A stretch of DNA of 64,000 nucleotides, from the NCBI GenBank assembly GCA_963691815.1, contig OY829667.1, forward strand, positions 18,939,691-19,003,690. The letters run 5' to 3'. Below are positions 1 through 12,800 of this stretch, piece after piece; position 1 is the first letter of the stretch; every line of letters begins with the position of its first letter. The notes beneath the pieces are model-generated. The model had not been told where the DNA came from. It saw only the letters and a program-made list of their open reading frames with translations, and searched no databases. Source of the DNA: Echiichthys vipera. Taxonomy: Eukaryota > Chordata > Actinopteri > Perciformes > Trachinidae. The position numbers and the translations under genes were made by a program.

Positions 1-44
1 TTTTGCCGCATGTTCATTCAGCCTGGAGAGGGAGGAGGGAGGAT

Positions 45-70
45 GGGGGGGGGGGGGGGGGGGGGGGGGG
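45..70. repeat. Poly-G homopolymer, 26 G
   Basis: An uninterrupted run of 26 G on the plus strand. It is a likely sequencing or assembly weak point, and the true length may differ. Confidence 0.95.
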
Positions 71-92
71 TCAGATGCATATCCATGTATGG

Positions 93-565
93 CAGGGGTG
101 TCAAACTCAGGCCTGTGGACCAAACATTGCCCGTGGTGTAATTACATTTGGCCCGCAAGATCATATCAAGGTTCTGTGAGAGCTGGCCCGCGAGTATGAA
201 GCACATACACGTCTACTTTTCTGTTGACAAACATGAGCATCCATGCTACCAGTCTCTGCAGACAAACTTCATCCACCCCTCCACAAAAACGTCCAAAAGA
301 AAGATGGAGAACAGGAGCTTTCAGATGATCTGTGTCTGAAGGTAAAGAGCTGTTTGTCACCGTGGCTGTAATCAAAGAATCAAACAGAAGAAACACCACG
401 ACAAGAACAAGGACCTGCACTGGAAAGGTTCAACGTTACACATCTAGAGAGAAGGAAAACATGCACATTTGCAGTCTTTTTTTTTTGGTAGATATTGAGT
501 TTGGCCCGCAACTTTGTCCCAGTTTTTAAATTTGGCCCACTGTGAATTGGAGCTTGACACCGCTG
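93..565. mobile_element. Non-autonomous hAT element with 8-bp target duplication
   Basis: The left end reads CAGGGGTGTCAAACTCA and the right end, reverse-complemented, CAGCGGTGTCAAGCTCCA, so the termini are inverted repeats of the common hAT type. Immediately outside, ATGTATGG occurs at 85-92 and again at 566-573, a perfect 8-bp target-site duplication, as expected for hAT. The 473-bp body has TTGGCCCGCA-like subterminal repeats and no transposase reading frame, so it was mobilised in trans. Confidence 0.9.
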
Positions 566-1949
566 ATGTATGGAGTAGGAGAGACACCCACTTGTTTATA
601 TCTGACACGCTCCGCCACTGGCTCCATCTAGTGGCCCAATTAAGAAATGTGATTTGCGTGAATGCACCTTTAAACAAAATCACAGCTGAGTGTTTTTTAC
701 AGGATTAAAACATGTCTTGAGTGGGACTTCAATTTAAGTCAACGCTGACTTTCGGGTGAAAGGCCTGTTTGTTCGACCCTAAAGACGACCTGAAAATGAG
801 CATACGTCCCCATCAATCCCTGTCCAGTTGGTGACGGTCAGAGCGCGTGAGGAGTGGGAACATAGCGTTAAACTCATGCTTTCAGCTTTGGAATGTGATG
901 TGTACTGGCTCAACACTTGCTCTGACACGCCAGCACATCACCGCTTAGACAAAGCATGGCATAGTGACTGTGAACTCATATTTTATGGATCTGTATCAGC
1001 TCTCTCTCTCTCATGGGCTTTATTGTTTCTTCCACCTCAGCCAGGTTTAACACTGCAACAATCCAAGCTCCATATGTGACGATGATTCCCCTGGTGAGAA
1101 ATAAGAGCTCAGTTTAAGCTCAGCTGAGTTTTATAGATTTATTCAAGTCAAACACGTCATAGCAAAACTATTCGGCCGCATATGGACAGAGTTCTTTCAC
1201 CGAAGCTGCTTCACAAGTCTGACAAAGATCTAATCAGTCATTTATACAGAGCTTTCATACAACAAGACACTGCTGCAAGCAAGATAAGGGGCCGTCTCCC
1301 AGGAACAACTCTCAGATAAGACAGTCTCCTCTACAGAAGCGATGTGGATGCATTATTCAGTCAGGTGTCCTTTTTATTACCCTCCTTTCTCACATCGGGT
1401 CAGTAAAAGTATTAAGGTCACACTGTCGAGCCAAAACAGAGCAAGTACACTGGCAACAATCACAGCATGAATCCTTGCTGGACCCCCGGCTCATCTGGAT
1501 TTCAGCACTTTCCTCTTCATTATTCTTCAGATCAAATCCATCTGCGTTCTCCAGGTCTCTGCAGATCTTCTTATGTGTTCGGTGTGCTCCAAAGCTGCAC
1601 TAGTGGTGTCTCCGCTGTCAAACTCAGGTCTCAATACTCTGAAGCACCATTTGGCTCTATTCAGTGTTCCCTTTGTCCCAGAAGTGTATTAATAACACGT
1701 GTGACACAGGAAACCCACATTCATGTCTCAGTTGGTCCACAACAGACACAACTGCCGTCCAGTTTTCAAAAACTCGCTTCAAATTTGAACCCCTTCAAAA
1801 CTGAATTACAAGCTTTTGATCTTAAATAATAAGAAAAGTATATCTACTGTTGATTTATGACAAGATTTCTTTTAAGGAAATGTGAGTATATAACCTACCT
1901 TAACATCTAATCTTCTATCGTGTTTTTTATTCATTTATACCTAAGATTG
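566..1949. other. Intergenic, no gene recognised
   Basis: I see no credible exon or classified repeat here. Reading frames are short and carry no family motif. The stretch may hold decayed repeats that I cannot name. Confidence 0.5.
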
Positions 1950-1954
1950 AGACG

Positions 1955-2115
1955 GTAAATGGACTTTCTAGTGTTCTGACTACTCAAAGTGCTTTCACAC
2001 TACTTGTCACATTCACACTGATGGTAGTGGACATCTACATACCATCTCATCTAATCTAATGGCTAATCATCTATCTGCCCGAGGACACTTTGACATGCAG
2101 ACCAGGGGAGAGAGG
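1955..2115 (-). repeat. Partial tRNA-SINE body, minus orientation
   Basis: This matches the body and 3' part of the fuller copies at 2630-2932 and 8576-8905: the 'ttctgactactcaaagtgc' block, the 'attcacactgatgg' block, and the 'gaggacactttgacatgcag' block. The tRNA-like head is missing. An AT-rich stretch with a short TA run follows near 2250-2266. Confidence 0.65.
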
Positions 2116-2629
2116 AGGAGAGCAGCATATGAACTATTATATACAGCACATACAAGATGGGTCGGCCGCAAGTCCAGATAATGACCAACACAGCGGAGCT
2201 CATAATCACATCTTTGATTTATATTTTCTTTGTACTGTTTATATTTAATATATATATATATATATATTTGTCTCACGATTACATAACATTACAATGAACT
2301 GCATAGGTTTGTGGGAGACAGATCGGTTTAGAGTCAGTGGCGTTCTATTCTGTTGGTGCAAATATTGGAGCATTTCCTGAACAAAACTCTCAAGTATGTT
2401 GTTCTGGAAAAATTCAAGTTGTACTCCGTAAGACTTTCTTCTCTTTAATTGTCCTTTATATTAATGTCTATCAAAGAGTGAGTTAAAACACTGGTGATTG
2501 ATTGTATGACCCACTAATGAAAGACCTTCTACTTGACTTTTTGCTGTTTATTCCAATATCCGTGTCTGTGGAGACATTCCCTCTCTAAATGGAAATAAGC
2601 CGCCATGTTAGTGACTCTGCTAGAAATCG

Positions 2630-2932
2630 GAAATGGTAGATGGACTTGTACTTATATAGTGTCTTTCTAGTCTTCTGACTACTCAAGGCGCTTTTCACAG
2701 TTTGTCACATATCACACAGACATTCACACTGATGGAGGTGGTCCTCTAAACACCATTTAATCTAACTATTCACACCACATTTACACACCCATGCGCAGCA
2801 CGGAGAGCAATTCAGGGTTCAGTGTCTTGCTCAAGGACACTTCGACATGTGGACCAGGGGAGCTTGGAATCGAACCGCCAATATCTCGAATGTAGGACGA
2901 CCCACTCTAACACTGAGCCACAGTCGCCCACG
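2630..2932 (-). repeat. tRNA-derived SINE, minus orientation
   Basis: Read on the minus strand, it starts with a tRNA-like head. A box A-like TGGCTCAGTGTTAGAGTGG is followed by a box B-like GGTTCGATTCC, then a body shared with 8576-8905. It is a degenerate pol III-type retroposon, not a functional tRNA gene. Confidence 0.8.
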
Positions 2933-3475
2933 AATCAGGAACGTCTGACTTCTGAGTCAGGCTTGTAGTAAGGGCAGAAGTGTAATAGGAATGTGTGTGT
3001 GTGTGTGTGTGGATTTAATTAGACCCATTTCTCTGGTTTCCTATATCCGTCTCTGAGATTTCTGCCTCAACAAAGGTTTGTATCAGAGCTGACAGACAAA
3101 GAATCAACTGTTCTAATAATGGGTTCAGCCTAAGCGTAAGTTTTCATACAAAAGTAGCAGAAAATGCTGTTCTCTGCCTTTCACATGTGGAGAGTCCCTG
3201 CTTTTATCCGTTTCATATACAGTATAGACTTTAAGACATCACAGACAAACATTTTATAAAACCAAAGGATTAAATAATAAAATAATCTGCAGATTAATTG
3301 ATAGAGAATAAGCCTTAGTTGTATTAATTTAATTATTTTAAAATTCAAAAGCAAAATGTCCATCTGAAAATAAGGAGTTTAAATGAAGAATGGCCTGACG
3401 TCACTGGGGGACATCACATACTGTGGGCGGGGCAGCGAGTTAGTCTGAGGGGGAGAGGGTGTGTGTAACTCATGA

Positions 3476-3485
3476 TTTATTTATT
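3476..3485 (-). terminator. Candidate pelp1 polyadenylation signal
   Basis: The plus-strand text reads as two overlapping AATAAA hexamers on the minus strand, about 400 bp beyond the pelp1 stop codon at 3888. It is the nearest strong signal on that strand. The actual cleavage site is not visible from sequence. Confidence 0.5.
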
Positions 3486-3887
3486 TTGACTTTTTTATAA
3501 CAAAGTACAGGACAGTGATGACAAAACAAAGAGCAGACATGAAACATACAAATCCAAGAGATTCACGTCAGACATTATAATGAACACGTTTCACCCCCTG
3601 CTGTAGACCACGTGCTGCTTCTCTCAGCTCGTGGAAAACTACTTCTTGCCGATCTCAAGCCGTGTGTTGTGACGGTGAAAAGTTCCCGCGCCTCCCACGG
3701 TGCTGCTTGAACTTGGCAATGCTGTTAAATAAAAGAAAACCTGTTGATCTTAACACTGGCCGATGATTGGAAGGGCTCATGATAATGGAGTTGCTGTGTG
3801 AGGTAACTAAACTAATGATCCAGTGCCCCAGCAGTCTCTGCTGTATCCATGGTAACTTCGATCGCATCGGCTCAGGTTGGCAAATAT

Positions 3888-6800
3888 CTAGGAGCGGTTG
3901 GATCCAGAGGCGCCGTCTTCATCGTCGGGTGGACAGGCCACAAAATCGGCCAACATGGACGCCATGGCTTCGTCGTCCACCTGAGGGACAGAGAGAGAGA
4001 CGGGATCTGCCGTTACACACGTGACGCTGAGGAGAGGAACGTCTGCTCAAAGTGACTGGTGGTTAGTGGGAAATATTTCTATAATGACACTTTAAAGGTG
4101 TACTATTTAGTTTAGTTTGAGTTTCTTTATTTAAATCTTCAGTAATTGACTGATCCTTTAATTTTTTTATTCTTTATTTTCTAGAGTTGGCTGAAGAAAG
4201 CAGCTCTTCTGAGGAAATTTGCGGTGCAAAATCCAAATAAAAAAGGTTGATTTTCATTCATTTTACTGTATCGGTAACCACCAAAGTTTTCCCTCAATCC
4301 TGGAAATTTCGAAATGAATTTTTACCTTTTTCTTCTCCGTGCTCTGCCCCGCCTCTTCCTCCACGTGCTCCTCGTCTCTCTTCCTCTTCACTCCTTTCCC
4401 CTCCTCTCCATCACTCTGTTGCCCGCCTGCTCCTTCCGTCTCCTGCTGCTCTGCTTCTATCGGGTCTCCTTTCTCCGCTTGCTTCTCCTCTTGCTCCTCT
4501 GCTCTAGAGCCAGTTGAGGTTTGGGGATCTTCTGCTGCTGCTGCTGCAGCTGCAGAGTCTCCCTGCTGAACAACAGGCAGCTGCTCCTCCTGAGCGCTGG
4601 ATGGCTGGTTATCGCTCACACTGGCTTCCTGTGCAGGTTCAGCTCCTGACTCCTGCTGAATTACAATAAGAGCTTAATTTATCTATAAGTGGAACAAAAA
4701 CAGATAATGGAGGAGGAGGGGAAACATTCAGCAGACTTTTCATTCTTTTTTTTAACTTCCGTCGTGAGTGGACAGCTCTAGACTGCTCACTGCTCACACT
4801 TCACCTGACGAGTTTGAGGCCCTGCTTAAACAACAACGCTCGCGGGTGAAAACGACATAATATTTCATCAGATGTGCCTTTTGTTTAGACGACGACAGCG
4901 TTTTTGAGGCTTAAAAATGCAAAAAAGTGAAGCCACCCTCCAGAGTGGAAATCTTAATAACGCTCCACCGTTGTGTTTCCGTCTAAAGGGGTAAAAACAC
5001 AAACGTGCTGGATGTTACATACGTGTTTCCGTAACATCCATGTGCAGAGTAAATAGGTAAAACACAACAAACATGTGGGACTGTTTCCATCAGTGGGACA
5101 TTTAAGTGTCCTGGGTGGACCCGAGGCGGTGGGAGGCTGCAGACCGTGCTGCAGATCCCTGTCACACTGTACGGCGTCCTGCTTCTCCGCTGTTAGGGAG
5201 AGAAGGAAGTTTCTGCGCATACACCAGCTCTGGGTGCTGTTGTGTGTCAGTGCTTCACAGCTCTACCTAGTCACCTGACGTGGATACTACATTGAATTTC
5301 ACACACTTTACCGTCACTGTATGCATGCAGATTTCCCCCAAAGACGCTCGTCTAAACGCGGAATAAAGAGTCAGAATGCAACGCCACGTTTGTGTTTCCT
5401 TTCTAGATCGTCCCTGTCTAAACAGGACCTAACTTCCACTACTGTTAGCACTTCTATTTCATATCTGGGGTCAGGTTCTGCATTACGTGGATCAATAATA
5501 CCACGGATCGCTCTGTTGAGCCACTCTAAGTCACCTCAGGGGAAGTCCCTTCACTGAGACAGCTCTACTTATACTACTACTATACTAAGACTAAACTAGT
5601 AGAAGGAATAGTTTGACATGTTCAAAAACACGCCAATTCACTTTCTGGCAATAAGTTGATAAAAAAACAAGTCTGTCCATGTCATGTTTTTTCTGAGCAC
5701 CAGAGTCTTTTTTCCCCATTGTTCCCAATGAGAAAAGAGCAAATGTCAGCGCTTCTTCTTCCCTTCAGAAAACTCAGACTGTGAAACTAGGCTGATCAAT
5801 AAAACGCCTCAATATTCGGTTACTGTATTACAGATTTATCACATATTTTAGTTACTGTTTAGCTGTAAAATGAGAAAGTTTATGACCAAGTCGAGCAAAA
5901 ACCAGCCCCGCGCACCAACCGACGGGCCGGATAAACTTTCTCATTTTACAGTTTGACAGTACACTCAAACATTTATCATAAATAAAAAAAACTAAGCACA
6001 GTGTATTTGACGCTCTTGAAAATCCAGCGTAAAATCAACTCTTTTTTGACACTTGAGACAGTTTCATTCATGTATGAACTATCAACAAAGATATCCGGTA
6101 GAGTCGCTAACAGTCGGACATGGCTAACAGTGATTAGCTCCGGGCAGTACAGTGAAGGCATTCAAAGGTCTTTTTTAACCACTAATACTGCTGAAAATAA
6201 CAGCAAACCTCTGCAGCAGCATGAGAAGAGTCCCTACACAGAAAACAAAGCACCAATGGGCTCCTTCCTTTGGGATTGACTTTGGTAATCCACTTGAATG
6301 GACTTTACTATGAGAGGAGCTGGTACAGGGGCCAGTAGGTAAGTCTTTAAAACACTCTTTTAATAAACTCTGGCTTCACTACATTGTTGGTGCTTTGTTT
6401 TCTGTGTAGGGACTCTTCTCATGCTGCTGCAGAGGTTTGCTGTTAATTTCAGCAGTATTAGTGGTTAAAAAAGACCTTTGAATGCCTTCACCGTGCTGCC
6501 CTGAGCTAATCAGTGTTAGCCACCTACAACTGTCAGCGACTCTACCGGATTTCTCCGTTAATAGTTGTTACACGAAAAAAACTGTCTAAATGGTTTATTC
6601 AATGTGTGCATGTGTCGAAAAAGACCATGGCAAGATTATATGCCAGAATTACACTTAAAGTCGAGAGATTTTAAAGCTGTGGTTCCAACCTGTTGATTCT
6701 GATTGGTTGTGCATTCTTCTGGGGCGGGTGTCACCTCAATCTCATTGGCTCCTTGCTCCCACGACCTCCCCTCCTCCTGCAGCCCATCTCCTCCCTCTCC

Positions 6801-9800
6801 TCCTCCATCTGCGGCTCCCGCCTCCTCCGTCTCCTCCCTCTCCTCCAGTGCTCCTCCGGTGACGCACAGGATTTGTGGCATGGTGGGGTCGTCCATCCTT
6901 TCGCTTTCGTCCTCCTCTCCCTCCACCTCCCCCTCCCGCGCCTCCTCCAGGACTCCAATGCTCTCCACCTTCTGCACCTTGAGCCTGTCCTCTCCGAACA
7001 GTGCCCTGTTGGTCTGGATCTCCTCTATCCCCCCTTCGGCTTCTCCCTCCACGCTGAACCCGGCCATCCCTCCTTCATCCACCGCTGCTCTGAGCACCTT
7101 CCCACCCTCTGCCCCCATCTCTCCGGCCTTGTCCTCTGCTCCCTCCAGTGGAGGTATATCCCCGTCCTCCTCTTCCTCCTCCTCCTCCTCCTCCAGCTCT
7201 TCCCCCTCTTCCTCATCATACTCATCGTATTCTTCCCCGTCATAAAACTCGTCCTCTGCAAAATCGCTCACGTCCTCCTCCTCGTCCTCCTCGTCCATCC
7301 CTTCGTCCTCCTCGTCCAGCTCTTCATCATCCTCCATGTCCTCCTCCTCCTCCTCCTCCTCATCGGTACTGTTGATGTTGATGACGGCGGAGTCTTCGTT
7401 GCTGGCGGGCGGCGGCTGGTGCTGGTGCAGGTGTCGTCCCTGCTGGCTCAGCTGATGCATCTGGAGCGGCAGACCCATGGGACCGGGCTGGCTCGCTGCG
7501 GAGGGCTGCATCAGCATCTGCTGGAGCTGGGGTCTGCCGGGCAACGAGTCCCCCAGACCGCCGGGTGGAGCGGTGAGCGTGCTGGAATTCAACGGTGGAA
7601 CCAGGGACACCACCGAGGAGATGGAAGGAGGGAAGGAGTTGATAGGGGTGGTGGAGGTGGTGAGTAGAGGGGAGGAGGTGGCGAGGTCGTTGGGGAGCGA
7701 GACCCTGTCTATCGTGGTCGTTGTTGCCGTGGTGGGGACCATGGTGACAGGTTCTCCTCCTGATAGTGTGACTGGTGCAGCAGAGGCCATGCTCTGAGAG
7801 TTCGCCGCTGCTGCCGTCTCATCTTGCTGGTTCTCCATGTTCAGCATCCCCGGAGGGACAATGACGACGCTGTCATCCGAGTCACTGGCCAGAGAGATCT
7901 CCACATCCTCCGCTTCCTCTCGGTCATAGCGGACGAACACAGGTCTCTGCCCCTCTGGGAGGCCCAGCCCAGCAGGGTCCTGCTGGTGGTGTGCGTGCGG
8001 GGACAGGATCATGTCTCCTGGAGCGGGGGCCTGGCCCGGCAGCCCCGGTACCAGGGAGAGGTGGTTCTCCAGAGAACCCAGCAGGGAAGAGGGACCCAGG
8101 CCGAGGGAGTGGCGGGTGGAGAAGGGGGGACCAGGGGCAGGGCCTCCGAGGAGCGTTGGCAACGTGAGTCCAGAAGAAGGTCCTTGGGAGGAGGGGAGGA
8201 CTGGAGCGGTGGGAGTGGGTTTCAGGGTGAGGGGGGGTAAAGGGAGGGCGATGGAGGGAGTGCGGGGGTGGAGGAGGGAGTTACAGATGGTCAGAGCCTC
8301 AGTGCAGAATGAAGAGACCTGAGAGGGAAGAGGATGCACAGAGTCAATAAAAACTTGTAAACACAGTATGACGCCTCACTGTGAGGGGCCGCTGTCACAG
8401 TCCCCCCCCCTCCATGAGTCCTGTCTCTATACACTGTCCACTGGCAAATAAACCAAACTTTTTAACATAAAAGGCAAAATTCTAGCATTGATCTTGAAAT
8501 GTTGCAACGACTGAAAGTGACTGCTGTGCCGATAGCATTCCAGAATTGTAAATAATAACCAATTGAGTTTCACAGTGGGCGGCTGTGGCTTGGTGGCAGA
8601 GTGGGTCGTCCTCTGTTCGAGAGATTGGTGGTTCGATCCCCACCTCCCCCGGTCCACATGTCGAAGTGTCCTTGGGCAAGACACTGAACCCCAAATTGCT
8701 CCCCGTGCTGCGCATGGGTGTGTAATTGTGGTGTGAATGGTTAGATCAGATTAGATGGTATGTAGATGTCCACTGCCATCCGTGTGAATGTCTGTGTGAA
8801 TGGGTGAATGTGGCAAGTGATGTGAAAGCACCTTGAGTAGTCAGATGACTTGAAAGGCGCTATATTGAAGTACAAGTCCATTTACCATTTACCATTTACA
8901 TTCCTGATGTTACGAATAAAATCACACCGGCAAACTGTAGGCTAGTGAAAAATGTGACAAGATATGCAACTAAAATCAGGTAGGGGGAAGAAAGTTTTAG
9001 TGATTTTAATACACTGATGAAGTCTTTTGTGTGTTTATTAGAATACAACAAGAAAACATCTTGTTTTGATAAACAAATAATGATATAAGATATATGCCCC
9101 CGTCCACAGCAGCGTCTGTGTCTCCTGTCTGCTTCTCCAAACTGCAGACGTGATAACTGTCATCTACTGTAGGAGACACACTGACCATGGAGAAGCACCT
9201 TATACAACCACACTTCAAAATATCAGTACTCTGCCTTTAATGTTGCAGCTGGAAAATGTGGCGTTAATTATAATTTATTTATTTATATGTCTATATAACG
9301 TAGTGGAGTACAAAGTACAATATTTGATTCTGGGATGTAGTGGAGTAGAAGTATAAACTAGTAAAAAAAGTTATCATCAAATGGAAGTAACTCAAATTTA
9401 TACTTGAGTTAATTTACTTTGTTAAATTCCACCACTGGGCTCCAGCTGAGAAATCCCATGAGGTTAGTTAATCCTAGCTGAGCTAACCCTACACATGAGG
9501 AAGGTGGCCTTAAACAGTCAGCAAGGATGTTTACTTGTCGTTTATAACGTGTACATGATTCACGAGAATGACCAGGTTAAAACTGCGATAGTCACTGAAA
9601 TACGCAGAGTTCTGCGGGTGGGAAAAGCTCTACTCTTAATGAACTGTTCCTCAAACTGTCTGACACGCTAGCACCCCTCAGCAGTGTCTCCCTCCCTCAG
9701 AGCGCTCACCTTGAGGTTGCGGTCATTGCGTCCGTTGCTGAGGATGGACACGGCACAGGTGAGAGGTGGAGGCCAACTGGGTGATGGGACCAGGACCAGA

Positions 9801-12800
9801 GCCAGCAATAACCTGAAAATCCACAAGTCCACAACACTGAAATCCACCCATGTACATTGGACTACACGACAGCCAACAGTCTTCCTTTTTCCTGTCTTTA
9901 CTTCAACACAATAGTCAAACTAAACATGATGTAATGCAGCTTTGGTAGACAGTCTTTCGTACACTAAATGCTTTACATCAAACGCAGTAACAAACACTGC
10001 ATTGCATGTGAATGCAGGCGGCACCTGTAGAGCTCTTGTCTGGAGAGGGCGCTGCTGTGCTGCCCGCTGACGGCCCCTGCAGATTCAGAGGAAGGGTTGC
10101 TGCTGGACTGTTGCTGCTGTAGACGCACGCACAGCGGCAGCACCACCTCATGGAGACGCTGCGAGGAAATCGTAACGGGGCTTAAAATCACAAACTGACT
10201 GCTTGCTATCGAGAAAGAGAATGTCCATTCAGCAGTAGAGCAGGTGAGTTATGTGACGACAGTGATATTTACCTTGTGTATATCATCTTTCAGCAGAGTC
10301 CCGCTGGTCAGTATGATCTGCCTCAGTGCTGTGCAGAAAACAATGTCGGTGTGATTACACTGGATTTGCACCAAGACCACCAGACCTATCAAAATCACAA
10401 GACTATTATCGGAAGTAATCAAAGTGAGGAGGAGTCTCACCTCTGAGCGCTGAAACACAAGTGTCCTGATTAGCATGGAGGTCTCCCTTCCTCTGGAGTG
10501 ACGGGCCGACTGTGTCTGATATGACCAAGGTTTTCGTCCTCCGCGGGCCCGGCTTCCCCCCAGGAACCGCATCTGCTGACAGACCCACCCGCAGCTGGAG
10601 GACAGGAGAGAACAGAGGGACAGAGGGGGAGCTGAAGACACTTCCCTGCTGGTGCACTGACATACGGCCAACAGTAGACACCTGCAGACTACTGATTCAA
10701 ATCAATAAAAAGGCATTTTTTACACTGTGCTTGAAGAAATACAAACAAACTTCGAAGCTTTATTCATATCACTGACATTCACATTCTAAAATCAACATTT
10801 GAATGCTGCACAGCTTTTTCTGCTGTTCATTCTTTTTAAACATGATATTTCTCACAGTCACAGGAAAAAAAACAAAAAACATTTGGAGCTGTGTCTTGTC
10901 AAAATTAAGTGAAAATCTATGTGACTGGCAGCTGGCCTAAAAAGCTGGAGGGCTTTTAATCTGAAAGGCCACGAAGTCGTGAATTCACTCACTGTTGGTG
11001 TTTTTTTTTTTTTTTTTTTTAACACGGCAGGTCCCTTCGACTCAGGAAAGACGTCTCAAATATGGGATAATTTTTTTAAAGAACAAGGATGAACCGAAGA
11101 AGGCCACATTCTAACTTCGCAAGAAAAACTTTGCCTATCACTCGTCCACTACCACCTTAAACATGTAAGTAACATTAGACGAACATGACCTACCACCTTA
11201 AAACATGTAAGGAACGTTAGACGAACACGACCTACCACCTTAAACATGTAAGTAACGTTAGACGAACATGAACTACCACCTTAAAACATGTAAGGAACGT
11301 TAGACGAACATGACCTACCACCTTAAACATGTAAGGAACGTTAGTCGAACATGACCTACCACCTTAAAACATGTAAGTAATGTTAGACGAACATGACCTA
11401 CCACCTTAAACATGTAAGGAACGGTAGACGAACATGACCTACCACCTTAAACATGTAAGTAATGTTAGACGAACATGACCTACCACCTTAAACATGTAAG
11501 GAACAGTAGACGAACATGACCTACCACCTTAAACATATAAGGAACGTTAGACGAACATGACCTACCACCTTAAACATGTAAATAATGTTAGAAGAACATG
11601 ACCTACCACCTTAAACATGTAAGTAACGTTAGACGAACATGACCTACCACCTTAAACATGTAAGTAACGTTAGACGAACATGACCTACCACCTTAAAACA
11701 TGTAAGTAATGTTAGACGAACATGACCTACCACCTTAAAACATGTAAGTAACGTTAGACGAACATGACCTACCACCATAAACATGTAAGTAACATTAGAC
11801 GAACATGACCTACCACCTTAAACATGTAAGTAACGTTAGACAAACATGACCTACCACCTTAAAACATGCAAGTAATGTTAGATGAACATGACCTACCACC
11901 TTAAAACATGTAAGTAACGTTAGACGAACATAACCTACCACCTTAAACATGTAAGTAACGTTAGACGAACATGACCAACCACCTTAAACATGTAAATAAT
12001 GTTAGAAGAACATGACCTATCACCTTAAACATGTAAGTAACGTTAGACGAACATGACCTACCACCTTAAAACATGTAAGTAATGTTAGACGAACATGACC
12101 TACCACCTTAAAACATGTAAGTAATGTTAGACGAACATGACCTACCACCTTAAAACATGTAACGTTAGACGAACATGACCTACCACCTTAAACATGTAAG
12201 TAACATTAGACGAACATGACCTACCACCTTAAACATGTAAGCAACATTAGACGAACATGACCTACCACCTTAAACATGTAAGTAACGTTAGAAGAACATG
12301 ACCTACCACCTTAAACATGTAAATAACGTTAGACGAACATGACCTACCACCTTAAACATGTAAATAACGTTAGACGAACACAACCTACCACCTTAAACAT
12401 GTAAGTAACATTAGACGAACATGACCTACCACCTTAAACATGTAAGTAGTGTTAGACAAACATGACCTACCACCTTAAAACATGTAAGTGACGTTAGACA
12501 AACATGACCTACCACCTTAAACATGTAAGTAACGTTAGACGAACATGACCTACCACCTTAAAACATGTAAGTAACGTTAGACGAACATAACCTACCACCT
12601 TAAACATGTAAGTAACGTTAGCCGAACATGACCTACCACCTTAAACATGTAAGTAACGTTAGAGGAACATGACCTACCACCTTAAACATGTAAGGTATAT
12701 TCATATAAACATATATATTCTTCGACTAGTCGACTGATTGCTCTAAATGATGACCACTGGTCGACCAAGGCAATCCTTGGTTGGGGGCAGCCCTCTTAAA

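Noticed and set aside
1467..1829. 120-codon plus frame in the left intergenic region
   Set aside because: No motif, homology or splice context recognised; its length is within chance for this composition.
6693..7667. 324-codon plus-strand frame, and other long frames in all registers around 6700-8300
   Set aside because: These are antisense or shifted readings of the biased Glu/Pro-rich pelp1 exon 17. Low-complexity composition keeps frames open, and no plus-strand homology is visible.
8576..8660. Possible tRNA gene
   Set aside because: Box A- and B-like motifs are present, but no cloverleaf forms and the sequence continues into a SINE body repeated elsewhere.
11148..12693. CRISPR-like array
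   Set aside because: Units are contiguous 41-bp repeats without unique spacers, inside a vertebrate intron.
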